Below, piece by piece: positions 49,446 to 61,200 of a stretch of 64,000 bases of DNA; the stretch's first letter is position 1, and every line of letters starts with the position of its first letter. This DNA comes from Microvelia longipes (lineage: Eukaryota; Arthropoda; Insecta; Hemiptera; Veliidae), in assembly GCA_018340805.1 (NCBI GenBank), contig JACMZG010001911.1, positions 50,561,771 to 50,625,770 of the forward strand, in the 5' to 3' direction. The notes beneath the pieces are model-generated. The model did no database searches, was not told where the DNA came from, and worked only from the letters and a program-made list of their open reading frames with translations. The position numbers were made by a program, and so were the translations under genes.

Positions 49446-50428
49446 TGAAACATCAAGTTAAACATGATACATACGTGGTATCATCATGAATACACGCACG
49501 TAACATTTTAAACATCTTCGTATCGGAACCAGGCATCATAGGGCATTATAGACCAAGGTGAAGGCACAGAGAAACTTGAAATATAGAATCTGTGAATCGA
49601 AAAGCGGTTCGCTTAAGTGCAACAATTCTCAACCTTTGAAAAAATGTACAAAACAAAAATATTCAATCAAGTTTTTTTCTAGTTTAATCATGTTGTAACT
49701 AGCATAAACATCCTTAACAACTTGTAATTGATAGTTTCATTCCGCTCTTCAATACTTGTTTTGACAATTAATTTGGCCATCATTTAAAAATCTAAGAAAC
49801 TAATGATCCCGCAAAACTTGATGGGTAGTAACCAGCAAATGTTTTGAGTTGCGGATCAAAAAGGTTGAGAAACGGTGTTCTAGCGAACATCAGCCCACAC
49901 TATGTCTTAACAGATAATTATTTAATACAATAATTAATTTATTAATACTATAAATTATTTAATACAATAATAATTAGAATTTTAAAATTTAATATGAGCT
50001 ACATAATCACCTATTATATTAAAAAATGTAGGTATGAATTTTACTAATATAAGGCAATATAATAGCGCAGAATAGAGGGTAATACAAGGCTAAAGCCGTT
50101 ATTATATAAAGCTATGTTAAAATCTAAAAAAATACAACACCCATATATTTAAAAATAACAAAAAGAGGTCCTGTAAGCACTCTATTTTTATTTAAAATAA
50201 AAAAAAAAGTATCAAAATATTAATGCCATGACCTTAAATTAATTATACAGCTCTTCATTTACAACACTTCAAAATTAAGGTATTTAATTAAAAATAAAAA
50301 TTAAAACTAATACATCATTCACAGCCCATTAAAAATCATTCAGAGAGAAAATCACTAAAATTAGATCAATTAATAAGAAATCGTAATAGACCATCGTTGG
50401 AACCCTAAACATTAAGACTAGTTTATAT
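49446..50428. other. Unannotated stretch downstream of pasha
   Basis: A+T-rich without recognisable genes. A TTTATT (AATAAA on the minus strand) at 50187-50192 could be a distal poly(A) signal for pasha, about 770 bp beyond its stop. In A+T-rich sequence such hexamers are expected by chance. Confidence 0.4.
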
Positions 50429-50612
50429 ATACTTCGTTCACACGCGGAGTTTGGCAGAAGGTTTAACATTATGTTTAAACCCAACTGTTCACACGGTATT
50501 TTTCACCGTGAAAAATGAGTTGCAGGGTTGAAACCCGTGTGCAGTCCCGTTCACACACAACCGCAGGGAGGGTTGAACCCCCAGCCAAACCCCGCGTCTG
50601 AACAAAATAATA
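50429..50612. mobile_element. Short MITE with CTTCGTTCACACGCG termini, copy 1
   Basis: It starts ATACTTCGTTCACACGCGGA, then GTTTGGCAG. It ends CCAAACCCCGCGTCTGAACA, which is inverted with some decay. The interior includes AAACCCAACTGTTCACACGG and a CACCGTGAAAAATGAGTTG hairpin. A second copy lies at 62092-62252. It sits about 350 bp beyond the pasha stop codon, so it may lie in that gene's 3' UTR. Confidence 0.87.
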
Positions 50613-50960
50613 GTTAATTATATACTGTTTACACCGAAATACACCCAATCTTATGTAGAACGATAATTATTAGATATTAGTTTGAACGTTTCTTATATGT
50701 ATATTACATTATTTTAGAACTTCATTCATAGGAAAAAAAATTATATTATGTCCCATTCAAAAAGCTGGAGATAACTAAAAATAAATATTATTAGGGTACT
50801 TTATGCTATTTTGCATTAGTAGGAATTAATTTTAGATTTAATGTTTCATTAATAAAGCACGAAGGTAATTAATCTAATAAAGTGCATAAAGTATGTCTAC
50901 ATAACATGATTGGCAAATACATCTAAAAATATTCTATAAATCGTCTTTATATAACAATAA

Positions 50961-52817
50961 CTATAAATCAACTTTACTAAGCTCAGTTCCAGAAGCCGGC
51001 AGAATTCCCTCAGTAGGAGGTATAAATACTCCTTTCGGTACAACCTTCTGCGAATTTTGATGTAGTTTCATCATTTCTTCTTTCAATTTATTAAGTATAG
51101 CGTAATTAGGAGAGTTAGCGCTAGCTTTACTCTGCAGTATTGTCACTTCTTGTTCTTCTTTCTTCTTTTCTTTCATGGTTTTGATAGATTTATTCCCGTA
51201 GAGCCGCAGAAGACTTCCCCAGGTGGAGATATGAGGGTGCAAGGCTTGCAGGATTTTCTGAGATGCTCTCTGTTTTCCATCTTTCTTACTCTTACAAATA
51301 ACTGTAGCGGAATGTTTACCAACAGTCATAACAAATTCATTGCCTTGTTTGTTTAGGGAATTTATCTTGGTTTCTATATTCATTTCACCCTGGCCGTAAT
51401 TCCTTTGAAGACATGTAAGAAGAATGGAATAAGGAAGAGGTTCGGTAGCTTTCGTACAGAATTCAGTAACCCTAGGATCCTGTATTTTAATTTCATCGAA
51501 TATAGAAAGTCTTCTTGCATCGTCAATATCCTCGGATGCACCCCCCTCCAATATGTTATCGTTGCATATTTTCTCCCTCATTTCTGGAATGAGAATTTCC
51601 AGAGAGGCTTTAGCAGCGGATAATTTAGCCTGCTTCTTACTACTACCCGTACCGAAACCGTATTTCATATCTCCAATGATCACTGTGGCAGAATAAGGTG
51701 TAGCCGGGTTTTCAAGTGCTTTGAATTCATAAGTAGGTTGCTTCTTCAATGCGTGCTGAACATACTCGTGAAGGATACAGATATAACTCTTTCCTTTAGG
51801 GTTAAGGATCCATTCCACCTCTCGCCTGCTTCCCGATTCATCCGAGTTTAATATGGGGAATTTTATGAGTTTCGTACCGTCTGGAAAAGCAGGTCTCTGA
51901 TGATTCTCGGCTTTTCTAGCTTTAGTCCACCTCCTCCTTTCCGCCCATGAATCAAAATGTAATTTCCTTTCGGTACGGAATCGAAACAGCTGTTTGCAGT
52001 ACTGTTGTACGACGAAAGGTTTCAAAGATTGATTAGCTCTGTTTTCTTCTGCAGTTTCTATTTTAGCTTTATGCAGGTTAAGAACATTTTGATCTTCTTC
52101 CGAAGGAGGAGGAGCTTCTTTAGCTTTCTTTTCGTTGTCGAGGGCTCTTCTATACTGTAAACAAGGAATAGCACTAAGAGGAATATCATGCTTTTTAGCA
52201 CTGCCTTTCCCTAGATAGTAAGGTCTACTAAGAGTAACAGCTCTGGTTGGTTTATGAAGATATATCGGCATCCCGCTTCTATGATTAAGTTTTACCCAAT
52301 TTTCAGGTAATACATCAAAGTGGTCATGACCTAGCTCTTCGAGACGAACCATTTTGCGCTCCTTATAAGGAACCTGTTTCTCACCGGTTTCCTTAGCATC
52401 CGTCAAATTTTTATCTAACAACTGTTCGATTTCATCATCACTTATGTTGCTATCACTACTATATTCCTTTTCTCCAGTTACATCTTCAGTGTCGGATCCT
52501 TCGCATTCATCAAGAAGATGGAAATATCTTAAGGGATCAGTATCACCCATGGAATCCTCTTTTGAGTTAGAACTATCATCTTCAGGAAACTCAAAGTTAC
52601 CTCTAGACTCATCGTCAACTGCTTTCACAGCCTTGGCATTGCTCAAGGCTTCATTGGAATTATCTGACATCATTTCGACTTTAATTGAAACAGCTGTAGA
52701 TTCTTGAGGAGGTAAAACATTAGAATCATCGGGTGAGCATTCGGCCTTTATTTTCTTATCTGCGTACAGCTGCGAATCTAAAGGATCGCTTTCGTCATCA
52801 TCTAAATTCCTCTTCAT
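50961..52817 (-). CDS. pasha: Pasha / DGCR8, RNA-binding subunit of Microprocessor
   Basis: Known role: the partner of Drosha in the nuclear Microprocessor. It binds the apical part and stem of primary microRNA hairpins so that Drosha can cut the base. The 618-residue ORF is complete in one exon. Visible parts: an acidic Ser/Asp/Glu-rich N-terminus with a KKIK basic patch (21-24); a WW-type motif at about 170-203 (LPENWVKLNHRSGMPIYLHK onward); and the haem-loop IPCLQY with Cys219, matching the IPCL motif of DGCR8. A first double-stranded RNA-binding domain spans about 341-411, ending GTGSSKKQAKLSAAKASLEI. A second spans about 453-527, with SKKDGKQRASQKILQALHP. A C-terminal helix at about 569-587 (NYAILNKLKEEMMKLHQ) corresponds to the Drosha-binding tail. 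Length, domain order and key residues fit an intact protein. The start at MKRNL is favoured because a splice-acceptor-like sequence lies just upstream. Identification is very secure; expression is inferred. Confidence 0.97.
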   Translation of the reverse strand: MKRNLDDDESDPLDSQLYADKKIKAECSPDDSNVLPPQESTAVSIKVEMMSDNSNEALSNAKAVKAVDDESRGNFEFPEDDSSNSKEDSMGDTDPLRYFHLLDECEGSDTEDVTGEKEYSSDSNISDDEIEQLLDKNLTDAKETGEKQVPYKERKMVRLEELGHDHFDVLPENWVKLNHRSGMPIYLHKPTRAVTLSRPYYLGKGSAKKHDIPLSAIPCLQYRRALDNEKKAKEAPPPSEEDQNVLNLHKAKIETAEENRANQSLKPFVVQQYCKQLFRFRTERKLHFDSWAERRRWTKARKAENHQRPAFPDGTKLIKFPILNSDESGSRREVEWILNPKGKSYICILHEYVQHALKKQPTYEFKALENPATPYSATVIIGDMKYGFGTGSSKKQAKLSAAKASLEILIPEMREKICNDNILEGGASEDIDDARRLSIFDEIKIQDPRVTEFCTKATEPLPYSILLTCLQRNYGQGEMNIETKINSLNKQGNEFVMTVGKHSATVICKSKKDGKQRASQKILQALHPHISTWGSLLRLYGNKSIKTMKEKKKEEQEVTILQSKASANSPNYAILNKLKEEMMKLHQNSQKVVPKGVFIPPTEGILPASGTELSKVDL

Positions 52818-52852
52818 GTTGGCTTTGCTCTTTTAACTCCTTTTTACAGAAT
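52818..52852 (-). other. pasha: Predicted 5'-UTR part of the pasha coding exon
   Basis: On the minus strand, CTTTCTCCTTTTGTTTATGA then TTTGCAG precedes 52852. This is a pyrimidine tract followed by an AG that makes a good 3' splice site. The exon would then begin ATTCTGTAAAAAGG, 35 bases before the ATG. It implies at least one upstream non-coding exon. I could not locate that exon or its promoter. Confidence 0.55.
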
Positions 52853-54845
52853 CTGCAAATCATAAACAAAAGGAGAAAGGCCATTATTATCATGTAACGC
52901 TCACTTGAACACCGCTTATCCGGGGGCTCACCCGCCTCCGAAAATAAAACAATTAACAATTTTAAATACTAACTTTATTGCAAAATGAAGAATGAATATC
53001 CGCATGGATTGAGTCGACGATAATACTACAACACACTAAATTTAAGTAAAATAAAAATTACATCGTATGATTTTCGTTAAAGACACATAATTTATTATCA
53101 TAAAATAATTGATTTATTTCTCCATGAGTCATAATATTGTAGAAAATTATAAAAAGTAGTCAAAGGAAAACCGGATAAACGGAGTTCGGAAAAATGAAAA
53201 ATAAACTAAAACTAACAATTAAAAGTAAACAAAACAAAATAAATATAGGAAATATCTATTAATATATAAGGTATAAATAAGCTAATTTAACGGACAGTAT
53301 AAATAAAAAGACTATACAACCGAGTGCAATGAAACAATACAAAGCACAATATATTACATTAGAAGGGTGCTGTGAATTTATAAAGAGAGAAGATATACAT
53401 AAGAAGATAGTAAAAAGTCGTATTTCTTAACAGGATCAGAAACCATACAGATTGAAAATAAAATGACCGTTTTAAGGCCTTTCGGCCCATTAGGGTATTT
53501 AATCTGCGTAAACGACCTCAGGTGGTTTGATAAATGCAGAATCAAATCGAAATAAATGTCGTTTACAGATAATAGATTCTTTAAGTTGCAGTTTATTAAA
53601 ACATCACATCTCAAAAAAATTAAAAATATGGGTAAAATAATAATTTTTTACCTCTTCAAAAGTATCGATAGAAATGATTCTATGTGTAAATTTTATTGTC
53701 TAATTTAAAAAGGCAAATTGGAATGAAATAATTTATATTTATTTATCATGCACAACAATCATGGAATTAGTCCATGACTTAATACATAAAATAAGGTTTT
53801 TTCTAATATTGGATATAAAAACGTATCAAATTGCTCGTGAAACAAATTTGCCACCGCAACATATAGGGTAGAAAATATAAAATGTTTGCTCAGGGGAAAT
53901 TAAAACCGCAAAGTTTAAGGAATTTATAATAAAATTTTTGCATTTAGTTTTATACGTTTTAAACATCAAAAGTAATATAAAAATACATTATTTTATTTAT
54001 TTATTTTATTTTACATTTCAGAGAGCAATATTTATTTTATAAAGGTAAAAAAATATTTTGTAATTTTTTTAATTACAATTAAAAAACAGTTATATGGTTA
54101 AAAAATCCTTTTAGAATTCCGTTAAACTTTAATAAGCAAAATTTGATTTCTAAACACTGAGTTCATAATGTAACACTTCTTCTGCCTCTTTATGTTTTAA
54201 TAAACTTCATTACGTGGCAAATATTTAGATAACGCAAAAATATATCCCTGTCATATCTAAATCAACATTAAATTGAATTATGTAAGTAAAGATATTTTTC
54301 TCAGTTTTCTAATCCTACCTTAAAAATGTGCAGTAGTTATTATTCAAAATGAAAGACAACATTATTACTGATTTTTAGGAGGAATAGGTCCAAAATAATA
54401 AATAACATTAATTTCGTCGAGCATTCCATCACGGAGTACTTAGAACCAGAGGCCCACTATATGGGAGATTTGGTGGTAAGGCTAGTTCTTACCCCCCACC
54501 CTCACATTTTTTCTAGAAAATTTTCTTCTGTACAGTGTCGCTCTCAGGTAGCAACATGTTTAACTTTGGATAATAGAAAGAGACAACCAATTTTGCGATA
54601 TATCCATCTTTGTCTTTAGATGTTCATCACATCAACTACTTTCTTCTACTGACCCAACCCTAACTTGACAATTTTCACAATAGCATTTAAATGGATTTAC
54701 TTTTTAAAGTTCCACAAACCTAAGAGATGGTGATATTAATTTCTTTTTTATCATAAATGTTATATATACTATGATATTAATGTTGCAATTAATCCTCCTC
54801 CAATATTTTATTGTTAAAAAAATCATAATAATAATTTAAAAATAA
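52853..54845. other. Region upstream of pasha, nothing further recognised
   Basis: A short G+C-richer spot (CGCTTATCCGGGGGCTCACC near 52912-52931) lies about 100 bp upstream of the pasha ATG. The rest is A+T-rich. The promoter and first exon of pasha should lie upstream on the minus strand, at higher coordinates, but I see no diagnostic element. Confidence 0.4.
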
Positions 54846-55015
54846 TTCTGGCGCGGTGGTCCGCATGTCGGGCGAATTTGCTTTGGATGCGTGTTCCGTG
54901 CTTAACACTATAAATGGTTGGGAATGATCATTTTATAGTTTCTCACATTATATAAGTTTACAACTACTAAATAAATAATTCCGGCGCGGTGGTCCGCTGT
55001 CGGGCAAATTTTATT
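54846..55015 (+). repeat. Two tandem tRNA-derived SINE-like heads
   Basis: CTGGCGCGGTGGTCCGCATG then TCGGGCGAATTTG (about 54849) and CCGGCGCGGTGGTCCGCTGT then CGGGCAAATTT (about 54981) are 132 bp apart. TGGCGCGGTGG fits the RNA polymerase III box A of a tRNA gene (TRGCNNARTGG). TCGGGC resembles the following anticodon stem. After each comes (T)GCGTGTTCCGTG or GCGTGTTAAAC. No box B follows at tRNA distance, so neither is a tRNA gene. Confidence 0.55.
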
Positions 55016-55473
55016 TAGAATGCGTGTTAAACAACCCCATTTCTTGTTTATTGCAAGAACCATGCCCATTGCGTGGTTCCGGTTCATGCTTTAAACCTAA
55101 GTAGTTACTCAATTGTCAGCACTGCTCTTAACTCATTTTGTCTGTATTTTCCAAAGGAAAAGTGCATAATCCAGTTAATTGTAGAAAACTATGCGTCTAA
55201 ATTAGAAGTACGCACTATTATTTGCACTAGTTTAAAGCTTAGTTACTTATCTTAAGCTTAGTCAGTTATCTTTTAAGGTTTTAGCGCATTTCCTTAAGAA
55301 AATACAGACCGAAGAAGAGATAAAGAAGAGGAAAATATTCACCCTGAATTTTGCCGATTTTTTCAAAATTTTGCTTACTCAGCAAACCGGGTTAGTGACG
55401 CCACAAGAACCTTTTCAATATGATTTTTGTACCAAGTTTGATTAAAAAATATAATCTGTTTCGAAAGATAGAG

Positions 55474-55727
<254 letters not shown>

Positions 55728-55794
55728 TATACGCATATAATATATAAGTTTTCGCGAACGTATTTTTTTCGTCATTAGGGACCTCTGAAACAGA

Positions 55795-55835
55795 TTTGTA
55801 TCGTGGTCCCGGTTCGAATTCCACCATGAATCTAT
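55795..55835 (+). repeat. Orphan box B / T-arm-like segment
   Basis: GTGGTCCCGGTTCGAATTCC then ACCATGAATC contains GGTTCGAATTCC, close to the polymerase III box B GGTTCGANNCC of tRNA genes and tRNA-derived SINEs. There is no box A at the right spacing (40-60 bp upstream). It may be a piece of the SINE whose heads lie at 54.85 and 54.98 kb, displaced by the TA-array element. Confidence 0.4.
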
Positions 55836-56250
55836 CCTATTAGCGAATTTTATCCAAAAGGCAATTCAACTAAAATATATGTACATATTGACACTTGTAG
55901 TAATAATTTTTAAATGTAATATTATATTCAATCGTTACTCTGGGTTTAAACCTAATTTATGATACGTTTTCAGTACAATCATTACAAAGCAGGCCCTGGA
56001 AAGATATCGCCCCCCCCTCAAACGAAGTAAATTTCTGTCTAGATTGGTTTTCGTTTTATTCTCAGTGATACTTATACAGCACTGTAACTGATTTAGATTT
56101 AATCTAAAATATCCAGTAAATTGTTAGCAAGTTTAAGGTGTACTTATTTTGAAATAATTTTTTTCGCCGTATTTTTTTAAATCTGTGTATTATATTCCGA
56201 GTACTTTTTTCTTTGTTTTTTTCCGTGTAAAAAAAATACAGGATATATTA

Positions 56251-56316
<66 letters not shown>

Positions 56317-56344
56317 CATATATAATATACAATATATATATATA

Positions 56345-56401
<57 letters not shown>
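56251..56401. repeat. (TA)n microsatellite array
   Basis: Interrupted TA repeats, adjacent to the palindrome at 56403. Confidence 0.95.
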
Positions 56402-56402
<1 letters not shown>

Positions 56403-56404
<2 letters not shown>

Positions 56405-56507
56405 CACATATAATCGAATCTAGGAAAAAAGTACCACAGGAAAAATACAGTGAAAACCCTGTATTTTTTCTCTGTGTACTTTTTCCTAGATTCAATTATA
56501 TGTGATA
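56403..56507. mobile_element. 105-bp palindromic element
   Basis: ATCACATATAATCGAATCTA with GGAAAAAAGTAC on the left pairs with GTACTTTTTCCTAGATTCAA and TTATATGTGAT on the right. AAAAATACAG pairs with CTGTATTTTT around a short TGAAAACC loop. No second copy is obvious, though 56175-56245 (CGAGTACTTTTTTCTTTG, AATACAGGA) has related words. Confidence 0.85.
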
Positions 56508-57489
56508 TTATGGTTATTCTTAATCATGAAAATTGTGAAATTGTAAATATCGTGAATCTATACACAATATTAACATGTTCTCCGAACCGAATATATTTTG
56601 TAATTGTTTATTAAATATATACACAATCTATAATAATAAGTTAAAGATTATAAGATAGCAAAGATTTTCGGCAGGGTTCTATGAAACAATTTAGTCTATG
56701 AGGCAAAAATAGGAGGGTATTGTTTAATTTATATAGGATTACAAAGGATATAAATAGGGAATTTGCATGCATTTATTACCATCAGCAACAGTTGACCTAT
56801 TTTTAAAACAATTTGTAGTGAAAACTAATGAAAGGCCTAAGTTTTTTGTTGGATATAATAATAATATAATTACCAAATTTTTGTCTGTAAAAAAATATTA
56901 GTGTCAACATATTTTTGATGAAAATCTATTATTTACATAACTTAGCAAATAATATTAACCTAGTAAAAAACAGGTAAGGAAATTATGATTAAAAACTGTT
57001 AGAGGTTAAAAAGAAATGCAAGTTATTATTGAAAGTATTAAAATTAGAGATATAAGTTAAAAGATTAGATCTAACACTTCTTATCTTATATTTTTACAAT
57101 AATATTTGTGGGAAGGTATTATAGATAAAATTCCCATCCTTAAAAAATTGGTAAAAACCAATATGCAATAATAAATGAATTACAATAGACATAGGTAAGG
57201 GGATTAAGAATTAGGGGTATAAGATGTTAACCAGAGAAGTATGGCAGATAAGGGATGGAACCAAGGGTTTTGACCATTTCAGAAATATCTCAGTGTGAGG
57301 TGTGTAGTTTGCTTGTGTGTGTACGGAGTATTGAGTCAGTGGCGCAATCCATCGAAGAAGTACGCAACTACTCCAAACGACTGTGCTGCATCCTGGTGCC
57401 GAGTACAAATATCGCCCTTTAAACTAGACAAAAAATCCCATGAGGTGGTTCGTCTCTAATAGTCTCTGATTCCATACAATTTTATTTTT
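56508..57489. other. Unannotated stretch
   Basis: No gene recognised. The 65-codon minus-strand ORF at 57211-57408 has a mixed composition but no domain I know. Confidence 0.45.
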
Positions 57490-58200
57490 TTCAAGGCTTA
57501 AAATAATATTGTCATGCCTAAAAAATGTGACTGATTTAGCACAAATCTGAAAATATACATACTATAAATTATGAAGGAAAAGCATAGCCTGCCTATTTAG
57601 AGTAAAACCTTTCATATTATTGCACATGCTTAACATTTTATAAAATCGCACAAATTTCAGTTTTCTTGGAATAAATGGTTCCCTGTTGGTCGTGTGAAAA
57701 ACATAAAGATACCATTTTTTAAAGCTGAAAAAATTCTCTATAAAACGAGTGCTTTTTCGTGAAAATCAGAAAACTACAACTAAAGTTATGAAATTTATTA
57801 GATGCCCAAAAAATGTACAAAAAATCAATATTTTTTCAAAGAAATTCGCTGACTTGGCATAAAGTAACCATTTTTTGATGTTTTTGAAAGAGCTATAACT
57901 TTGGTTGTAGTCATCTCATTTTGATGATTAAACACTTGTTTTATAGGAAATCTTATCACCTTTAAAAATGGTCTCTTAATGTTTTGCACACGACTTACAG
58001 GGAACCACTTATTCCAAGAAAACGGGACTTAGTGCGATTTTATAAAATTTTGAGCATGCTCAATCATATGAAAGGCTCCACTCTGATTAGCTAGACTATG
58101 CCTTTCCGTCATAATTTAATATATATATTTTCAGAAAATTTGGTTTGAAGTAGTACAAAATGAGTCATATTTAATCAGGTCCGGCTCTTGGACCAATAGA
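57490..58200. mobile_element. Fold-back element of about 0.7 kb, related to 49.1 kb
   Basis: The two halves are inverted around about 57840. GTGCGATTTTATAAAATTTT on the right pairs with TAACATTTTATAAAATCGCA on the left. CAGGGAACCACTTATTCCAA and GAAAAC pair with GTTTTC and TTGGAATAAATGGTTCCCTG. AGCTATAACTTTGGTTGTAG pairs with CTACAACTAAAGTTAT, and ATATGAAAGG with CCTTTCATAT. The right terminus (GGTTTGAAGTAGTACAAAAT, then TCAGGTCCGGCTCTTGGACC) is shared with the 49-kb element. The left terminus is more decayed. It has no ORF. Confidence 0.88.
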
Positions 58201-61200
58201 TAAAAATTACAACTAAATAGTTGTGTAAACAAAAATAGTTGAAAAAAAACAAGAGAACAGACAAAAAATTATATCGAAATCTCAGCAAAATTAGTTTTAT
58301 TTACTATTTTGGACCTATTTCACCTAAAACTCAGTAATGATTTAAAATAAAGGTCCCTATAAAAGATGTTGTAAAAACAACCGTTTTTTTAGTAAATAAT
58401 ATTTTTGCGGATTTTTACGTTCTTTATTTCTCGGTTATCGAGTAAGGAAGAGGGAGGCATTTTGCCAAAAGCCTGCTATGTTAATTTATTTTTAATAAAT
58501 ACACTATGTTGCAATCAGCCTGATTGTTTATGAATAACTCGTAACGATAATTAAACATTACGCTATGAATATAGTTCCTAAAATTCTAATGAATTTAGGA
58601 GATAAAGAGAAGAATTAGAAGATTCATTTAGAAGATCAATGAAGATCTTGTAAATTTAAATAAGGTTTAACGAAATTCACATTTGTAAAACACAATGTAA
58701 CATTTTATGCTGATTTTTCAACCCTGCTTAACGCAAACATTTGTTTCAGACATAAATTATACAGAGTAAAGTGATATTTTATACGTAAGCATTTTGAAAT
58801 AGATAAGCGCACAAAAACATATGTTCATAACTTATTTTTTATTAAGGGAAAAAGGGTCGTAAAACGAAAGATATTACAATGCAGTGAACAAAAGACTCAG
58901 GCCAAGAAAACACGGAAAAGGTTTCGATATCGATCTGAGGGAGTTTCTCAGAGACACTAGAATACAAGCGAACACGCTACACACAGCGTTCATTTAACAT
59001 TTTCCAAAAAAAAGTCAACATAGTAAAACTGTTGAGGTAAAAATGGTGTAGTAAGTTTGCTAGTGTAGTTTTAGACAAACCTTTTGACAAACACTTGAAA
59101 GCTCTTAAGTTAGATCAAATATTTTAAGCAAATTTTTCGAAGAAAATTGTGAGCAATTTTGAGTTAATTTACGAGTCAGTTAAATCTAAATAAAACTAAA
59201 GAAGTCGACAAATATTAATACTGACATCTGATATTCGAAGATATCAAATATATGCCTTTTTATTTGTCTTGGATGGATCTAGTAATAAATAAATAATTAT
59301 ACAATTAGCACAAGGTTTTGAGGCTGTCATGCCTATCTATGAAATTAACGGTAAACAGAAAGAATTTAAATTTGAAACTAAGACTTTTTAGTCAAACAAA
59401 AATTTGTAGCCCAGTTCTAGTTTTGCAGGTTATTAACTTCGCACCAATTTAATCTATAATAGGCTTAAATATATAAGAAATAAAATGCTTACTTAAGTAA
59501 CAGATCTATTAGCACTGGACCGACCTTAGTGTTCTTTAAAAGTATTTTACTCTGTTTTCAGAGAACGAGCCTTAACAATTTAACATAATTTATTTATTTA
59601 AAATATAAATTAGCCACATTACTTTTGAATTTATGGTTCGCTGAACCTCGCCCACAAAAACTGTCTGAGGTTCCACAGACATGACTTTGAAGTAAACAAA
59701 ACATTTCGAAGCGGAAATAATAACAAAAATTATAATATAATATATGTAATCTTTTGATAATATCATTCATTTAAAACAATAACTAAATATGAATTAATAA
59801 TATTAACTTATTTTAAACAAGTTATCATTGTAGATTTTTATTTTTAATACAATAATTATAATTTTACTTCATTTTATATTAATTATTCTTAAAGCATTAG
59901 ATTAACAAACCAATAATCAGGAAACAGTAAACATAAAACGATAGTAACAAAACATTAAGGCAAACAATCAACAACAAAAAAGAGCAATTTACTTCTAATC
60001 AATATTTTCATTAAAAACTTAACGACAACATGCAACACACAAATCAAGTCTAAAATAAACTTAAACAATGGATTAAGTTAAAAAATGCTTAATAATTTGA
60101 GAAAGCATCATAATCATCGAATATTTAAGTTAATAAATTGTTGGGGAGCAAATGAAGGGGAGATTTCAAACGAATGCAAAGGAAACACGCATAGGACGTA
60201 CCACGCCCTGTGTTTTACTATTTTTTAACATGCTAAATACAACTCAATATGAAAGAGGAAAAGATAAAATAGAGCAATTAACTGTATTTAATTAATATTA
60301 TACCGGTGAGGGGAGTGCTTACTACGTAGCTGTCCGGGGTTCTCAGGTTCGCAACTAGGAATGAGATCTTAGTTTTATTTGACAGTAGGAAGAACACAAT
60401 ACTTTTAGCAAATAACTTTTGTATAAGGTAAAGAAAAGTAACCAAATGAAGAAATCGTTAATATAAACCTAAAATACTGTCCAATCATGATTCCGTAATG
60501 AAAGGAAAAAAATATTTTTCAGTAGGAAAAGAAACCTTTTCTGAATTAGACAGATAAAGAAAAGTTTGTTTTTGAGAGCTTTTAAAAATACAAAGGCAAG
60601 ACTTACTCGTTCTAAAAACAACTTAGTCCTAAATACCCCAGCAAAAGAATAACAAGAATATACTAAAAAGTTTATAAAATGAAGATACGTTTCAGACGAA
60701 TTTACTTCAGAAAAGTTGGAATATAAGGGATATATATTTCTCGTTATATCTCCTATAATGGCAATAAACCTAATAAGCGCATTTCCTGTAAAGGAAATTC
60801 GCTAGAGGAATAACAAGTGCTTGGATCAGTTTTAAGAAGAAACAGGAATAAGAAAAATAACCACTCTTAAGAAGAAAATCAATAAAATCTATTAAAAGAA
60901 AGGAAAGTGCTTATATTAATCCTGATTTTGGTTTTCTTTGCAACTGTGAAGGATTTTCTTTCAAGATTTCTTTTTGCCTAAGATAAGATAGACCAAGATT
61001 GGATCTAAAGGTCCAAATTTATCAGTATAGAAAGAACAATTTAGAGAAATGACCAGAAAGGCTCCACTAAAAGATAAGTTTAAAATATTTTTTAAGAAAC
61101 TGTTCTAATAAGAATAAAAAAAGAAATATACTTTTAATAAAATGTAGATGTTTATTATTGTAGAATTTACTTAAGTATGGCCAAAAACCAATTAATCTAT

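Noticed and set aside
51150..51623. Plus-strand ORFs opposite pasha
   Set aside because: They are antisense shadows of the pasha coding exon with no independent support.
60305..60365. GGTTCTCAGGTTCGCAACTAGG, looking like a polymerase III box B
   Set aside because: It does not match GGTTCGANNCC closely, and no box A or cloverleaf could be assembled around it.
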